Positions 9,731-19,695 are shown, counted from the stretch's first letter. The stretch: DNA of 64,000 nucleotides from Tannerella forsythia (GCF_001006485.1 NZ_JUET01000070.1:1-64000), one strand, 5' to 3'. Notes: a model not told the origin generated them from the sequence alone. Translations and numbers: made by a program.

Positions 9731-10165
9731 ATGACAGAATTTACCAGTCGAATCAGAACGATCCCGCATAACGACGAACACATCTTCTCGATGTTATCGG
9801 ACCTCTCCAATCTGGAGCGTGTCAAAGCCCGGATTCCGGAAGACAAAATCAAACGTTTCTCTTTCTCGAACGACCGTTGTTGCATCGAAATAGATCCGGT
9901 AGGTCAGGTTGAGTTCCAAATCGTCGACCGCGAACCGAACAAAACGATCAAATTCGAAACCGTTCAGTCTCCAGTGCCTTTGTCCATGTGGATTCAACTC
10001 AAGCAGGTGGCGGAAAAAGACACGAAGATGAAGATGACCGTACGCGCCGAGTTGAACCCTTTTATCAAAGCCATGGTATCCAAGGTGATGCAGGAGGCTG
10101 TCGATAAGATATCGGAAGTGATTGCTTCGCTGCCGTATGAACTGTCAACGAACGAAAACACGTAA
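9731..10165 (+). CDS. SRPBCC-fold (START-like) protein of unknown ligand
   Basis: This 144-residue soluble protein has the pattern of the SRPBCC/polyketide-cyclase fold: an N-terminal beta strand (TSRIRTIPHNDEHIFSMLSDLSNLERV), a central run of antiparallel strands (RCCIEIDPVGQVEFQIVDREPNKTIKFE) and a long C-terminal helix (KAMVSKVMQEAVDKISEVIASL). Such folds make a hydrophobic cavity for small ligands or lipids. The actual ligand is unknown. There is no signal peptide, so it should be cytoplasmic. It lies 18 bp after pyrE and 5 bp before argH. Confidence 0.8.
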   Translation: MTEFTSRIRTIPHNDEHIFSMLSDLSNLERVKARIPEDKIKRFSFSNDRCCIEIDPVGQVEFQIVDREPNKTIKFETVQSPVPLSMWIQLKQVAEKDTKMKMTVRAELNPFIKAMVSKVMQEAVDKISEVIASLPYELSTNENT

Positions 10166-10170
10166 CGCTT

Positions 10171-11508
10171 ATGTCCCGAAAACTTTGGGAGAAAAATATA
10201 CAGGTCGATAAGGAAGTGGAACGGTTCACGGTCGGGAAAGATCGTGAACTGGACCTTTATCTGGCTCCATACGATATGCTCGGATCGATGGCGCACATCA
10301 CCATGCTCGAATCGATCGGATTGCTGACGAAAGACGAGCTGCAAAGCCTGCATGCGGAGCTAAAAAACATGTACGCCGAAGCCGAGCATGGTAATTTCGT
10401 GATTGAAGAAGGTGTGGAGGATGTACATTCACAAGTAGAGCTTATGCTCACACGTAAGCTGGGCGACATCGGAAAAAAAATCCACAGCGGACGCTCCCGC
10501 AACGATCAGGTATTGCTCGATCTGAAACTGTTTACACGCGCCCGAATCCGAGAATTGGTCAGACTGACCGGCGATTTATTCGAGGTGTTGATCGACCAGA
10601 GCAATCGCTACAAAGACATCCTGATGCCGGGCTATACCCATCTGCAAATCGCGATGCCTTCTTCTTTCGGACTTTGGTTCGCAGCCTATGCCGAGAGTTT
10701 GGCCGACGATCTTCTGCTGATGCAGGCGGCATATAAGATATGCAACCGCAACCCGTTAGGTTCTGCGGCGGGCTACGGTTCTTCGTTCCCGCTGAATCGC
10801 ACCATGACGACGGAGCTGTTAGGGTTCGACTCGATGAATTATAACGTCGTTTACGCTCAAATGGGGCGGGGAAAAATGGAACGGACGGTCGCTTATGCCA
10901 TGGCGGGAATAGCGGCTACTCTCTCGAAATTAGCGATGGATGCCTGTCTCTTTAACAGTCAGAACTTCGGATTCATCCAATTACCCGACTCGTTCACGAC
11001 CGGCTCCAGCATCATGCCTCACAAAAAGAACCCGGACGTGTTCGAGCTGACGCGTGCCAAATGCAATACGCTTCAGGGGATGCCCCAACAAATCGCACTC
11101 ATCTGTAACAATCTGCCCTCGGGATATTTCCGCGATCTGCAAATCATCAAAGAGCTTTTTCTTCCCTCGTTCGATGAATTAAATGATTGCCTGCGCATGG
11201 TCACCCTGATGATGCGCGAAATAAAAATCAACGAACATATCCTGGACGATCCAAAATATTCTCTGCTTTTCAGCGTTGAAGAAGTAAACCGCCTGGTTAT
11301 GGACGGCGTGCCTTTTCGGGATGCGTATAAAAAAGTAGGTATGGATGTTGAGGCCGGAACATTTACAACCGATCAGACCGTCCGTCATACGCACGAAGGG
11401 AGCATGGGGAATCTTTGCAATGAGAAGATCGAACAGCTGATGCAACAGACAATCGAGGGTTTTCAGTTCGAGAAGGTCGACCGGGCAGAAAAGGCATTAC
11501 TGACATGA
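10171..11508 (+). CDS. argH: Argininosuccinate lyase
   Basis: Last step of arginine synthesis: cleaves argininosuccinate to arginine and fumarate in the cytoplasm. The protein has 445 residues and the fumarase/aspartase superfamily signature GSSIMPHKKNPD, which carries the mobile catalytic-loop Ser. SGRSRNDQV and TGYTH-like GYTHLQIAMP segments are also typical. The stop codon overlaps the next ATG (ATGA at 11505-11508), indicating translational coupling to the Rieske-like lipoprotein. No other arg gene lies in the window. Confidence 0.97.
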   Translation: MSRKLWEKNIQVDKEVERFTVGKDRELDLYLAPYDMLGSMAHITMLESIGLLTKDELQSLHAELKNMYAEAEHGNFVIEEGVEDVHSQVELMLTRKLGDIGKKIHSGRSRNDQVLLDLKLFTRARIRELVRLTGDLFEVLIDQSNRYKDILMPGYTHLQIAMPSSFGLWFAAYAESLADDLLLMQAAYKICNRNPLGSAAGYGSSFPLNRTMTTELLGFDSMNYNVVYAQMGRGKMERTVAYAMAGIAATLSKLAMDACLFNSQNFGFIQLPDSFTTGSSIMPHKKNPDVFELTRAKCNTLQGMPQQIALICNNLPSGYFRDLQIIKELFLPSFDELNDCLRMVTLMMREIKINEHILDDPKYSLLFSVEEVNRLVMDGVPFRDAYKKVGMDVEAGTFTTDQTVRHTHEGSMGNLCNEKIEQLMQQTIEGFQFEKVDRAEKALLT

Positions 11509-11972
11509 GAAAAAGAATCTATCTGATCTTATTCGTACTGTTCGGATGGTTGGCTTGTACGGAAGAACATCCCATACTCAATTATCCGGTAGACTTATTG
11601 TTAGACACCCAGCACAGCGACAAAAATATCCGCAGAGGAAACATTCTCGGATACCGAACTTATACAATCGAAGATATGCGGGAAAGACCTTTCGCCATAA
11701 GAGCGACCGGGTATGGGGGGATATTGGCGGTACGCGCGCTGGATGGAGAATGTTATGCTTTCGATCTGGCCTGTCCGCACGAAAACGACCGCGGAGTTCT
11801 TATTTCCGTCGATCAGGATCGCACTACGGCTACCTGTCCGAAATGCAAGACCGTTTATGACATCAGTGCTGCAACCGTTCCGGGTATCCCCATCAAAGGA
11901 GTCAGTAAATCTCAATTAAAAAAATACTCCGTTTACGAAAACGGCAGCAAGATCATCATACGAAACCATTAA
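11505..11972 (+). CDS. Rieske-like [2Fe-2S] lipoprotein with a Cys-His / Cys-Cys ligand pattern
   Basis: A 155-residue protein with a lipoprotein signal (IYLILFVLFGWLAC) followed by a Rieske-type domain. Classical Rieske proteins bind the cluster with C-x-H and C-x2-H. Here the first half is C90-P-H92, but the second is C111-P-K-C114, so the second His is replaced by Cys, and 18 residues separate the two halves. The three-Cys, one-His set could still bind a [2Fe-2S] cluster, but with a different redox potential; alternatively it binds another metal or none. The protein should sit on the periplasmic face of a membrane. Its start codon overlaps the argH stop. Its electron partner is not apparent here. 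Confidence 0.75.
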   Translation: MRKRIYLILFVLFGWLACTEEHPILNYPVDLLLDTQHSDKNIRRGNILGYRTYTIEDMRERPFAIRATGYGGILAVRALDGECYAFDLACPHENDRGVLISVDQDRTTATCPKCKTVYDISAATVPGIPIKGVSKSQLKKYSVYENGSKIIIRNH

Positions 11973-12119
11973 TCGACAAGCCGAAGGATCGATGAATTTT
12001 ACCATCCCCCTCTGAACCGTTCGCACTATTCCCGTACTATACATGCATTGTTCTTTCAAATATCCGATACTTCTATCGCCTGACGACCGGGTGAATAAAA
12101 ACCTTTATGCTTTCTTTTT

Positions 12120-13277
12120 ATGAAACAGTCATCCCCCTTCAAAATAGGTTTCGACGCCAAACGTGCTGCGCGAAACAATACCGGATTAGGAAATTACAGC
12201 CGATTCATCATTTCCCTGCTGGCTAAGTACAGCCCGCAAAACAGGTACTACCTCTATACTCCCGCCTCGCGGCGCACCAATCTCTTAAGCCAAGTCGCAG
12301 ATCATACGAATGTGTGCTATCCTCACACCGGTTTCTGGAGAAGATGCCCATCCTTATGGCGCATTTGGGGAGTAACGAAGACAATCGCTCAGGAACGCAT
12401 CGATCTGTTTCACGGTCTCAGCAACGAGCTTCCCCTGAATATTCGTCTGGCGAAGCACACACGAAGCATCGTAACCATCCACGACCTGATTTTCATGCGT
12501 TATCCGCGTTATTACCGTTTCTTCGACCGGATGATTTATCGTTATAAATTCCGAAAAGCCTGTCGGAATGCCGACCGTATCATCGCCGTCAGTCACTGTA
12601 CGAAAAAAGACATCATCGACTATTGGGGTATTCCGTCGGATAAGATCGATGTCGTTTATCAAGGATGCGCCGACGATTTTAAACGTCCCGTATCGGAGGA
12701 ACTGCTCCGGAGTGTTCGGCAGACGTATAAGTTGCCGCAGCAGTTCATCTTATATGTAGGAAGCATTGAAGAACGCAAGAATCTGCTTCTCGCCGTACGC
12801 GCGTTGCGACGGCTCAGCCGGCCGGTCAAATTGGTGGCTATCGGAAAACGGACGGCATACACGCAGCAAGTAGAGCAGTACATCAGAGCGCATCGGATGG
12901 AAAGCAGCGTGACGTTACTGACCGGCATCAGCACCCATGAATTACCGGCATTTTATCGACTGGCCACGGTATTTGTTTACCCTTCTTTTTTCGAAGGGTT
13001 CGGTATTCCCATTCTGGAGGCGCTATGTTGCGGCACTCCGGTAATCGCGGCCAAAGGCTCATGTCTGGAAGAAGCAGGAGGGCCGGGGTCTCTTTACGTC
13101 GACCCGAACGATCCGGACGAGCTGGCACAAGCCCTTGAGCGGGTACTGGATGATCCGCATTTACGCCGCCGAATGATTGACGAAGGACTGATGCATGCCC
13201 GTCGTTTCGACGATGAACCACTGTTCCGGAATTTATATAATGTATACGAGAAGACACTTTATCCTTCCGTTCCATAA
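12120..13277 (+). CDS. GT4-family glycosyltransferase
   Basis: Retaining, nucleotide-sugar-dependent glycosyltransferase with GT-B fold, 385 residues, no signal peptide. The N-terminal acceptor domain begins KIGFDAKRAARNNTGLGNYSR. The C-terminal donor domain has FILYVGSIEERKNL and the EX7E-type motif EGFGIPILEALCCGTPVIA, which contacts the donor nucleotide sugar. It probably adds a sugar such as mannose or glucose to a surface glycan, but the substrate cannot be read from sequence. It stands alone, about 150 bp after the argH group, and converges on rnhA with only 3 bp between stop codons. Confidence 0.9.
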   Translation: MKQSSPFKIGFDAKRAARNNTGLGNYSRFIISLLAKYSPQNRYYLYTPASRRTNLLSQVADHTNVCYPHTGFWRRCPSLWRIWGVTKTIAQERIDLFHGLSNELPLNIRLAKHTRSIVTIHDLIFMRYPRYYRFFDRMIYRYKFRKACRNADRIIAVSHCTKKDIIDYWGIPSDKIDVVYQGCADDFKRPVSEELLRSVRQTYKLPQQFILYVGSIEERKNLLLAVRALRRLSRPVKLVAIGKRTAYTQQVEQYIRAHRMESSVTLLTGISTHELPAFYRLATVFVYPSFFEGFGIPILEALCCGTPVIAAKGSCLEEAGGPGSLYVDPNDPDELAQALERVLDDPHLRRRMIDEGLMHARRFDDEPLFRNLYNVYEKTLYPSVP

Positions 13278-13280
13278 CGA

Positions 13281-13916
13281 CTATTTCCGTCCGAAGTCGG
13301 CAGGTATTTCGCCCCACGCAGCCGTATCCCATTTCAGGATTTGCGTCGTGTAGGTATTTTCACGCAACCATTTCTCCGCCCGGCGGATCAGTTCGAAAAT
13401 CGGGGCATTAGCGGCGTTCTGTTCTAATTTCGTCCGGCATTTTTTGAGTCGCACCCATTGCATCGCATTGCGACTGTCGGAATAGATCGGCATCGCACAG
13501 TTGCTTTTCTTGAACAGCGCCAGCCCGTGTACCAGCGCCAGAAACTCGCCGATATTATTTGTCCCCTGCGCCATAGGCCCGACCCGGAAAATCTCCTGTC
13601 CCGTCTCGACGTACACACCCCGATATTCCATATCGCCGGGGTTGCCGCTGCAAGCCGCATCGACCGCAAGGCTCTGCACAATATACGGGGGAGGCCCCTC
13701 CCGACGGAGCAACCCGGAAGACGATGCAGCATGCTTCCCGATGTATTCGTAAGGCGATTCACGCAGGGCTGCTTCAGCCTCGGCACGCGAAGCGAACGAC
13801 TTGTAGAGCGCACCTTCAAACCCTTCGATCTGTAGTTTACACTCCGTCCAATCCTCATAAATCCCGGGACAAACGCCCCGCCATACCACATAATATTTCT
13901 GTTTCAACTTTCCCAT
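13281..13916 (-). CDS. rnhA: Ribonuclease H1 with N-terminal viroplasmin/HBD domain
   Basis: Degrades RNA in RNA-DNA hybrids. Residues 1-50 form the hybrid-binding (viroplasmin-like) domain (YYVVWRGVCPGIYEDWTEC then FASRAEAEAAL). The catalytic RNase H domain follows, with the acidic residues in VDAACSGNPG, NIGEFLALVHGL and YSDSRNAMQWV. The 211-residue length matches the two-domain form common in Bacteroidales. It ends 3 bp from the convergent glycosyltransferase gene. Confidence 0.92.
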   Translation of the reverse strand: MGKLKQKYYVVWRGVCPGIYEDWTECKLQIEGFEGALYKSFASRAEAEAALRESPYEYIGKHAASSSGLLRREGPPPYIVQSLAVDAACSGNPGDMEYRGVYVETGQEIFRVGPMAQGTNNIGEFLALVHGLALFKKSNCAMPIYSDSRNAMQWVRLKKCRTKLEQNAANAPIFELIRRAEKWLRENTYTTQILKWDTAAWGEIPADFGRK

Positions 13917-14151
13917 CCGCTATTCCATTTTGGTAGCTCCAAGCTGCCGGCAAAATACCGATGCCGCATCATCTCTTCCGGAATCCCCGTACAAAAGTAA
14001 ACATTTTTTTCCGTAGCGGCTAAGTGCCTTTCCCGAGCTTGTTTAAAAAGGCTCTGCATAAGCACACAATATCATTTCTGTTATTTTTTGTTGCTTTTCT
14101 TTTATAATTTCAAAAAAAACAATTACCTTTGACACAAAATTTTCAGGAAAA
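13917..14151 (+). promoter_or_regulatory. Intergenic region with -7 box for the TlpA-type lipoprotein gene
   Basis: TACCTTTG at 14124-14131 fits the Bacteroidota -7 box TAnnTTTG and lies 20 bp before the start codon of the next gene. A TTTG exists at 14087-14090, but the 33-bp spacing is too long for a normal -33 element. The rest is AT-rich with no supported gene. Confidence 0.5.
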
Positions 14152-15273
14152 ATGGGGCTGAAAAGACTATTATTCATCGGGTATATCTCCTGTCTGTTCG
14201 CGGCATGTACAAAAAATGCGGCCTATCAGGTAGATGTAAAGCTTTCCAATCTGGAGGCGCAGCACGTTTATGCCGTATTCGAAGCATTCGATGGCAAGGA
14301 CGTCGATACGATTGCCTGCCAACCGTCCGAAACGATCTCGATCATACGGAAAGAAGGAGAATATACGACACTCACTGTTTATTTTGAAAATCATAAGGAT
14401 TGGATCACTGTTTATCTCGAACCGTATAAGAAGATTACAATCACCGGCGATGCACTCTATCCGCAACTTGTGCAAGTCAAGGGGACGCGCACCAACGAAC
14501 TGTTGTCCGATTTCCGAAAGAAAGGGGCATCATTATTGAAGGAAAAAACCGAACTGTCCGGCGCGATTGATACAGCCCTGTATGACGGGGCTGACCATGC
14601 CATGGCCGAGCATACGCCTCGTCTGGCCAATATCGATCACGAATTGACCATGCTGGCCGAACATTTTATCCGCAAGCATCCCCACGATGAGGCTTCGGCC
14701 GTTCTGATACAGGAGTACTTCCTCGATCCTGAAAATCCGTTTCCCGCCGAGACACTGATAAACACGCTGGATCCAAAACTTGACGATTCATCTATTGTTA
14801 AAAACCTGAAAGCTTATTGTCAAAAAGCAAAGCAAACCATGGTCGGAGCAAAGGCTCCCGATTTCGAGATAACAAACATCTACGGCACCACCTATACGCA
14901 ACATTCGCTTGCCGGCAAGTATTGCCTGCTCGCCTTCACGGCCACGTGGTGCGACATGTGCCAGATCGAAAACATGATGCTGGACCAAATTGCGAAGATT
15001 GCCCGCCCGGAAGCACTCGAAATCATGCTTGTCAGCCTCGACGAAGACCCGCAAAAGGTACGCCGTTTCATCAAAAGCCAGACGATACGCTGGAACATCT
15101 GTACCGACTCAGCCGGACAAGCCATCCACTTGTTGGAAGCCTACAACATCAGTTCACTACCCCGTTGCTTCGTACTTGATACGAACGGAACGATTGTCTT
15201 GAAAACAGACAACGGCATCGAACTGAAACAAAGCCTCGAAACCTTGGGAGTCATTCCGAAAGACGAGAAATAA
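14152..15273 (+). CDS. TlpA-type thiol-disulfide lipoprotein with N-terminal DUF4369-like domain
   Basis: A lipoprotein signal (LLFIGYISCLFAAC) precedes a beta-rich N-terminal domain of the DUF4369 type found in many Bacteroidales thioredoxin-like lipoproteins. A helical linker follows, then a C-terminal thioredoxin domain starting at about residue 235 (VGAKAPDFEITNIYGTTY). The redox motif is W-C267-D-M-C270 and the cis-Pro segment is SSLPRCFVLD. The protein should act in the periplasm as a thiol-disulfide reductase, for example in cytochrome maturation or oxidative stress; the substrate is unknown. It is followed 27 bp later by cobU, possibly in the same transcript. Confidence 0.88.
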   Translation: MGLKRLLFIGYISCLFAACTKNAAYQVDVKLSNLEAQHVYAVFEAFDGKDVDTIACQPSETISIIRKEGEYTTLTVYFENHKDWITVYLEPYKKITITGDALYPQLVQVKGTRTNELLSDFRKKGASLLKEKTELSGAIDTALYDGADHAMAEHTPRLANIDHELTMLAEHFIRKHPHDEASAVLIQEYFLDPENPFPAETLINTLDPKLDDSSIVKNLKAYCQKAKQTMVGAKAPDFEITNIYGTTYTQHSLAGKYCLLAFTATWCDMCQIENMMLDQIAKIARPEALEIMLVSLDEDPQKVRRFIKSQTIRWNICTDSAGQAIHLLEAYNISSLPRCFVLDTNGTIVLKTDNGIELKQSLETLGVIPKDEK

Positions 15274-15300
15274 CGACAGAACAAGTATCCCCTCCGTGCA

Positions 15301-15810
15301 ATGAAACGAATCATTCTCATCACCGGCGGTCAGCGTTCGGGTAAAAGCAGCTACGCCGAACAGATGGCACTGTCATGGTCGGCTAACCCTGTTTATATGG
15401 CTACTGCGCGTGTATGGGACGATGAGTTCCGTCAACGTGTCGAACGGCATCAGGCTTCGCGAGGCATGCAATGGACAAATATCGAAGAAGAAAAAACACT
15501 GAGCCGGCATGATGTGACAGGACGCGTCGTAGTGATCGACTGCGTTACGCTGTGGTGTACGAACTTCTTCTTCGACCTCAATGCCGACGTACAGCAATCC
15601 TTGCAAGCCGTCAAAGACGAATTCGACCGGTTTACAACACAAGACGCCACGTTCCTCTTCGTCACCAACGAAATCGGGTTAGGCGGCGTTTCCGAGAACA
15701 CCCTGCAACGTCAATTTACCGACCTCGAAGGATGGACGAACCAGTACATCGCAGCCCGTGCCGACGAAGTGATTCTGATGATCAGCGGTATCCCGGTAAA
15801 AATAAAATAA
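15301..15810 (+). CDS. cobU: Adenosylcobinamide kinase / guanylyltransferase
   Basis: Bifunctional enzyme that phosphorylates adenosylcobinamide and then attaches GMP, in assembly or salvage of cobalamin. The 169-residue length and the motifs fit: P-loop GGQRSGKSSYAE, the active-site His segment VERHQASRG, IDCVTLW and FVTNEIGLGGV. The usual partners cobT, cobS and cobC are not beside it: a TlpA-type gene lies upstream and a tRNA gene downstream on the other strand. They must be elsewhere in the genome if the pathway operates. Confidence 0.95.
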   Translation: MKRIILITGGQRSGKSSYAEQMALSWSANPVYMATARVWDDEFRQRVERHQASRGMQWTNIEEEKTLSRHDVTGRVVVIDCVTLWCTNFFFDLNADVQQSLQAVKDEFDRFTTQDATFLFVTNEIGLGGVSENTLQRQFTDLEGWTNQYIAARADEVILMISGIPVKIK

Positions 15811-15811
15811 G

Positions 15812-15828
15812 AAAGAGGAACTCTTTTT
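15812..15828. terminator. Bidirectional terminator-like hairpin between cobU and tRNA-Gln
   Basis: AAAGAG (15812-15817) and CTCTTT (15821-15826) form a perfect 6-bp stem with a 3-nt loop, followed by T's on the plus strand. On the minus strand the stem is followed by TTCTTATTTT. It can serve both cobU and the convergent tRNA gene. Confidence 0.55.
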
Positions 15829-15838
15829 AAAAGGATTG

Positions 15839-15909
15839 TTGTCTCACCAAGATTCGAACTTGGACAAACAGAACCAAAACCTGTTGTGCTACCATTACAC
15901 CATGAGACA
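15839..15909 (-). tRNA. tRNA-Gln (anticodon UUG)
   Basis: Read on the minus strand, the acceptor stem is TGTCTCA/TGAGACA with discriminator A. The D arm contains GTGTAATGGTAGCAC. The anticodon stem ACAGG/TCTGT closes a 7-nt loop TTTTGGT, so the anticodon is TTG. The T arm is CCAAG-TTCGAAT-CTTGG. CCA is not encoded. A -7 box (TACTTTTG, minus strand, 15942-15935) lies about 30 bp upstream, with TTGC in the -33 position. Confidence 0.96.
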
Positions 15910-15981
15910 AACGAAACATTCGGTAAAAACGCTGCAAAAGTATACGAAATCTCCCGTATTTGCAACTTTTTGCCCGAAAAA

Positions 15982-17274
15982 CTATTTTGCGATCAGCAAA
16001 AAGTAATTCTTCTTGCCGCGCTGCACGAGTAAGTACTTTCCGTTCAGCAACGCTCCGGCATCGATCGTCGCATCAAATTCGTCCAGTTTCTCTTTGTTGA
16101 TGCTTACACCACCGTTCTGCACCATCTTGCGCATCTCGCCTTTTGAAGGGAATACGGCAGCTTTCTCGGTGCAGAGATCAACGGCTTTGATGCCGGCAGC
16201 CAGCTCGTCGCGCGAAATTTCAAACTGCGGTACGCCTTCAAACACGGAGAGCAGCGTTGCCTCATCGATCTTTTTAAGCGTCTCGGAAGTGGCTTGACCG
16301 AACAGAATATGAGAGGCTTCGACAGCCATTTCGTAGTCTTCGGCCGAATGTACCATGGTAGTGATCTCCTGTGCCAGACGTTTCTGCAAGGGACGCAGAT
16401 GAGGAGCGGCCGCCTGTTCCTGTTCGAGTGCGCCGATTTCTTCGCGGCTCAGCGCCGTGAAAATCTTGATGTATTTGGCAGCATCGGCATCGCTTACGTT
16501 GAGCCAGAACTGATAGAATTTATACGGCGAAGTGTAATTCGGTGCCAGCCATACGTTGCCCGTCTCCGTCTTGCCGAACTTCCCACCGTCGGCCTTCGTG
16601 ATGAGCGGACACGTAAGCGCATAGGCCTCTCCGTTCAGCTCGCGACGGATCAACTCGGTGCCCGTCGTGATATTGCCCCACTGATCGCTTCCTCCCATCT
16701 GAAGTTTGCAGTTCTCGTGCTGATAAAGATACATAAAATCGTAGCCCTGCAAGAGCTGGTAGGAAAACTCGGTGAACGACATCCCCACATTCGAATCGGC
16801 ACTCAGGCGTTTCTTGACCGAATCTTTGGCCATCATATAGTTGACCGTAATATGTTTGCCGATGTCACGGATAAAGTTCAGGAACGTATAGTCCTTCATC
16901 CAGTCGTAATTGTTCACGAGCTTGGCCGCATTCGGAGCGTCGGAATCGAAATCGAGGAATTTGGCCAACTGTTTTTGGATACCTTCCTGATTGTGCCGGA
17001 GCGTATCCTCGTCGAGCAGGTTTCGTTCGGCCGATTTCATCGAGGGGTCGCCGATCATGCCCGTCGCACCACCCACTAACGCAATCGGACGATGTCCCGC
17101 ACGCTGGAAATGCCGAAGCATCATTACACCGACCAGATGCCCAATATGCAGCGAATCGGCTGTCGGGTCTATTCCTACATACGCGGACGTCATCCCCTGC
17201 CGCAAACACTCTTCCGTTCCGGGCATCATGTCATGCACCATACCCCGCCATTTCAGTTCTTCAATAAAATCCAT
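15982..17274 (-). CDS. tyrS: Tyrosyl-tRNA synthetase
   Basis: Class I aminoacyl-tRNA synthetase that charges tRNA-Tyr, 430 residues, cytoplasmic. The HIGH motif is HIGH within [14 protein letters not shown] and the KMSKS-type loop is KFGKT in [13 protein letters not shown], as usual for TyrRS. The tyrosine pocket segments [12 protein letters not shown] and [11 protein letters not shown] are present. The C-terminal about 70 residues form an S4 RNA-binding domain ([14 protein letters not shown]). A -7 box TACCTTTG lies at 17315-17308 on this strand. Confidence 0.97.
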   Translation of the reverse strand: MDFIEELKWRGMVHDMMPGTEECLRQGMTSAYVGIDPTADSLHIGHLVGVMMLRHFQRAGHRPIALVGGATGMIGDPSMKSAERNLLDEDTLRHNQEGIQKQLAKFLDFDSDAPNAAKLVNNYDWMKDYTFLNFIRDIGKHITVNYMMAKDSVKKRLSADSNVGMSFTEFSYQLLQGYDFMYLYQHENCKLQMGGSDQWGNITTGTELIRRELNGEAYALTCPLITKADGGKFGKTETGNVWLAPNYTSPYKFYQFWLNVSDADAAKYIKIFTALSREEIGALEQEQAAAPHLRPLQKRLAQEITTMVHSAEDYEMAVEASHILFGQATSETLKKIDEATLLSVFEGVPQFEISRDELAAGIKAVDLCTEKAAVFPSKGEMRKMVQNGGVSINKEKLDEFDATIDAGALLNGKYLLVQRGKKNYFLLIAK

Positions 17275-17307
17275 CGTTTTATAACTATTGTATATTTTTT
17301 AGTCGTG

Positions 17308-17315
17308 CAAAGGTA
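17308..17315 (-). promoter_or_regulatory. -7 promoter box for tyrS
   Basis: TACCTTTG on the minus strand, 34 bp upstream of the tyrS start, matches TAnnTTTG. No TTTG is found at the expected distance. The remaining gap to der (17316-17410) shows nothing else. Confidence 0.5.
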
Positions 17316-17410
17316 GTTATTTTTTAGGTTCATACTTGGAATGAAGCCATGAAAAACCGATCCGGCAGCTCGATTAAGAAATGCAGGGAAACGCTGAACA
17401 GATGCTAAGC

Positions 17411-18724
17411 TTATTTCTCCCGGATAAATACCTGAATCGGTGTACCCAGAAAATCCCAGTGCTCGCGTAGTTTATTTTCGAGAAAACGCTTGTAAGGCTC
17501 TTTTACCCACTGCGGCAGATTGCAGAAAAACGCAAACGACGGGACACTGCCTGCCGGCAGTTGGGTAACATATTTAATTTTGATGTATTTCCCTTTCCAC
17601 GCGGGAGGAGGAGTCTTTTCAATAATCGGAAGCATCGTCTCGTTCAGCTTGCGGGTCGGTACACGCCGACGACGATTGTCATACACCGCCTTAGCTGTCT
17701 CGAGCACTTTCAAGATACGTTGTTTCGTCAGCGCAGAAATAAACAGAATGGGAAAATCGGTAAACGGCGCCATCCGCTCGCGAATCGCACGTTCATACGT
17801 CTTGATGACAGCCGTACTCTTATCCTCCACAAGATCCCACTTGTTTACACAAACAATCAACCCTTTCTTATTCTTCTGGATAATGGAGAAAATATTCAGG
17901 TCCTGACTCTCGACACCGCGTGTCGCATCAAGCATTAAAACACAGACGTCAGAATTTTCGATGGCACGGATGGAACGAATCACCGAATAATATTCAAGGT
18001 CTTCATTCACTTTTCCTCTCTTACGGATACCGGCCGTATCGACCAGATAGAAGTCGAGGCCAAACTTATTGTATCGCGTATAAATCGAATCGCGTGTCGT
18101 GCCCGCTATATCGGTGACGATATGACGCTCCTCGCCGATAAACGCATTGATCAGCGATGATTTTCCCGCATTCGGACGTCCCACGACGGCAATTCGGGGT
18201 AATGCCTCCTCGAGCATCTCCGGAGCTTCAGACGGTAGCAGCTCAATGATACGATCCAACAAATCGCCCGTGTACGAGCCGTTCATCGCCGAAATACAAT
18301 ACGGGTCGCCCAGTCCGAAACGGTAAAACTCGGCTGCCACCGCATGCCAGTCGTAAGTGTCGGCCTTATTGGGCACAAGCACCACCGACTTCTTGCTGCG
18401 ACGCAGGATATGAGCGACCTCATCGTCGAGATCGGTCACGCCGTTTTGCACATCGACCACGAAAAGAATCACATCCGCCTCTTCGATCGCGATCTGCACC
18501 TGCTTGTTAATCTCTCCTTCAAAGACGTCTTCGGAATTGACAACCCAGCCCCCCGTGTCGATAATCGAAAATTCGCACCCTGTCCATTCTACTTTCCCGT
18601 ACTGACGGTCACGTGTCGTTCCCGCCTCTTCATTGACGATGGCCTGACGCGACTGCGTCAAGCGGTTAAACAGGGTGGACTTGCCGACATTCGGCCGTCC
18701 GACGATTGCTACCACATTTCCCAT
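17411..18724 (-). CDS. der: Ribosome-assembly GTPase Der (EngA)
   Basis: Double-GTPase needed for 50S subunit maturation, 437 residues. It has two tandem G domains: G1 motifs GRPNVGKST (near residue 8) and GRPNAGKSS (near residue 180), each followed by a DTGG/DTAG switch II motif and an NKAD/NKWD specificity motif. A C-terminal KH-like domain ends the protein ([16 protein letters not shown]). It lies downstream of era with a 77-bp gap in the same direction. Confidence 0.97.
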   Translation of the reverse strand: MGNVVAIVGRPNVGKSTLFNRLTQSRQAIVNEEAGTTRDRQYGKVEWTGCEFSIIDTGGWVVNSEDVFEGEINKQVQIAIEEADVILFVVDVQNGVTDLDDEVAHILRRSKKSVVLVPNKADTYDWHAVAAEFYRFGLGDPYCISAMNGSYTGDLLDRIIELLPSEAPEMLEEALPRIAVVGRPNAGKSSLINAFIGEERHIVTDIAGTTRDSIYTRYNKFGLDFYLVDTAGIRKRGKVNEDLEYYSVIRSIRAIENSDVCVLMLDATRGVESQDLNIFSIIQKNKKGLIVCVNKWDLVEDKSTAVIKTYERAIRERMAPFTDFPILFISALTKQRILKVLETAKAVYDNRRRRVPTRKLNETMLPIIEKTPPPAWKGKYIKIKYVTQLPAGSVPSFAFFCNLPQWVKEPYKRFLENKLREHWDFLGTPIQVFIREK

Positions 18725-18801
18725 ATCCTTTTTTGATTTACATGTTTCATCTTACGAACCGGAAGAAACAAAGGAACGCATCTGCTGCGCCTCATAAAAA
18801 G

Positions 18802-19695
18802 TTAATCCAGCTTATAGCCAAATGATTTCAGCAAATTGTCGCGGTTGCGCCAGTCCGATACCACCTTGACAAACAACTCGAGAAAAATCTTCTTCTCGAA
18901 AAATCGCTCCATATCCTTGCGCGCCATCATACCGACCTTCTTCAACGCCTGCCCGCCATGTCCGATGATGATGCCTTTCTGCGTTTCACGCTCGACAATG
19001 ATCAGCGCCTTGATATGCACGCACGTCGGCTCTTCGATAAACTGCTCTACAACGACCTCCGTAGCATACGGGATCTCTTTCTGATAGTAAAGCAAGATCT
19101 TTTCACGAATAATCTCCGTGACAAAAAAACGCGCCGGACGGTCGGTCAACGCATCTTTCTCAAAATAAGGCGGCGAGTCGGGAATCAACTCCCGGATACG
19201 CTTCTTCAACGGCTCGATATTGAATTTCGACGTAGCCGATATCGGGATAATCTCCGCCTCGGGCAATAACGCATGCCATTCCTCCACCAAGGTCTCCAGC
19301 TTCGGCTGGTCGGCCAAATCAATTTTATTAATCAGGAGCAGGACAGGACATTTCGCCTGTCGTACCCGTTGCAGGAAATCGTCGTTCTTATCTGTCTTCT
19401 CGATTACATCAGTCACATAAAGCAAAACATCCGCATCGCCCAAGGCTGATTCCGACGATTCCCGCATCGTCTCCTGCAATTTATAGTTAGGACGCAATAC
19501 TCCGGGCGTATCCGAATAGACAATCTGCATATCATCGGTATTGACGATCCCCAAAATACGATGACGCGTTGTTTGCGCCTTCGATGTGATGATCGATATG
19601 CGTTCACCCACCAACTGATTCATCAGGGTGGATTTGCCAACATTCGGATTTCCGATGATATTGACAAAGCCGGACTTATGCTTCCGATCCGTCAT
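18802..19695 (-). CDS. era: GTPase Era
   Basis: Essential GTPase that binds the 3' end of 16S rRNA and helps 30S maturation, 297 residues. G1 is [10 protein letters not shown]3 DTPGV, G4 NKID. The C-terminal KH domain carries [20 protein letters not shown]. The start codon lies 20 bp inside the 3' end of fabH, so the two genes are translationally close and form one transcript with rpmF and yceD. Confidence 0.97.
   Translation of the reverse strand: MTDRKHKSGFVNIIGNPNVGKSTLMNQLVGERISIITSKAQTTRHRILGIVNTDDMQIVYSDTPGVLRPNYKLQETMRESSESALGDADVLLYVTDVIEKTDKNDDFLQRVRQAKCPVLLLINKIDLADQPKLETLVEEWHALLPEAEIIPISATSKFNIEPLKKRIRELIPDSPPYFEKDALTDRPARFFVTEIIREKILLYYQKEIPYATEVVVEQFIEEPTCVHIKALIIVERETQKGIIIGHGGQALKKVGMMARKDMERFFEKKIFLELFVKVVSDWRNRDNLLKSFGYKLD

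Noticed and set aside
16294-17079. 261-codon open frame on the plus strand
   Set aside because: It is antisense to tyrS, which has all signature motifs.
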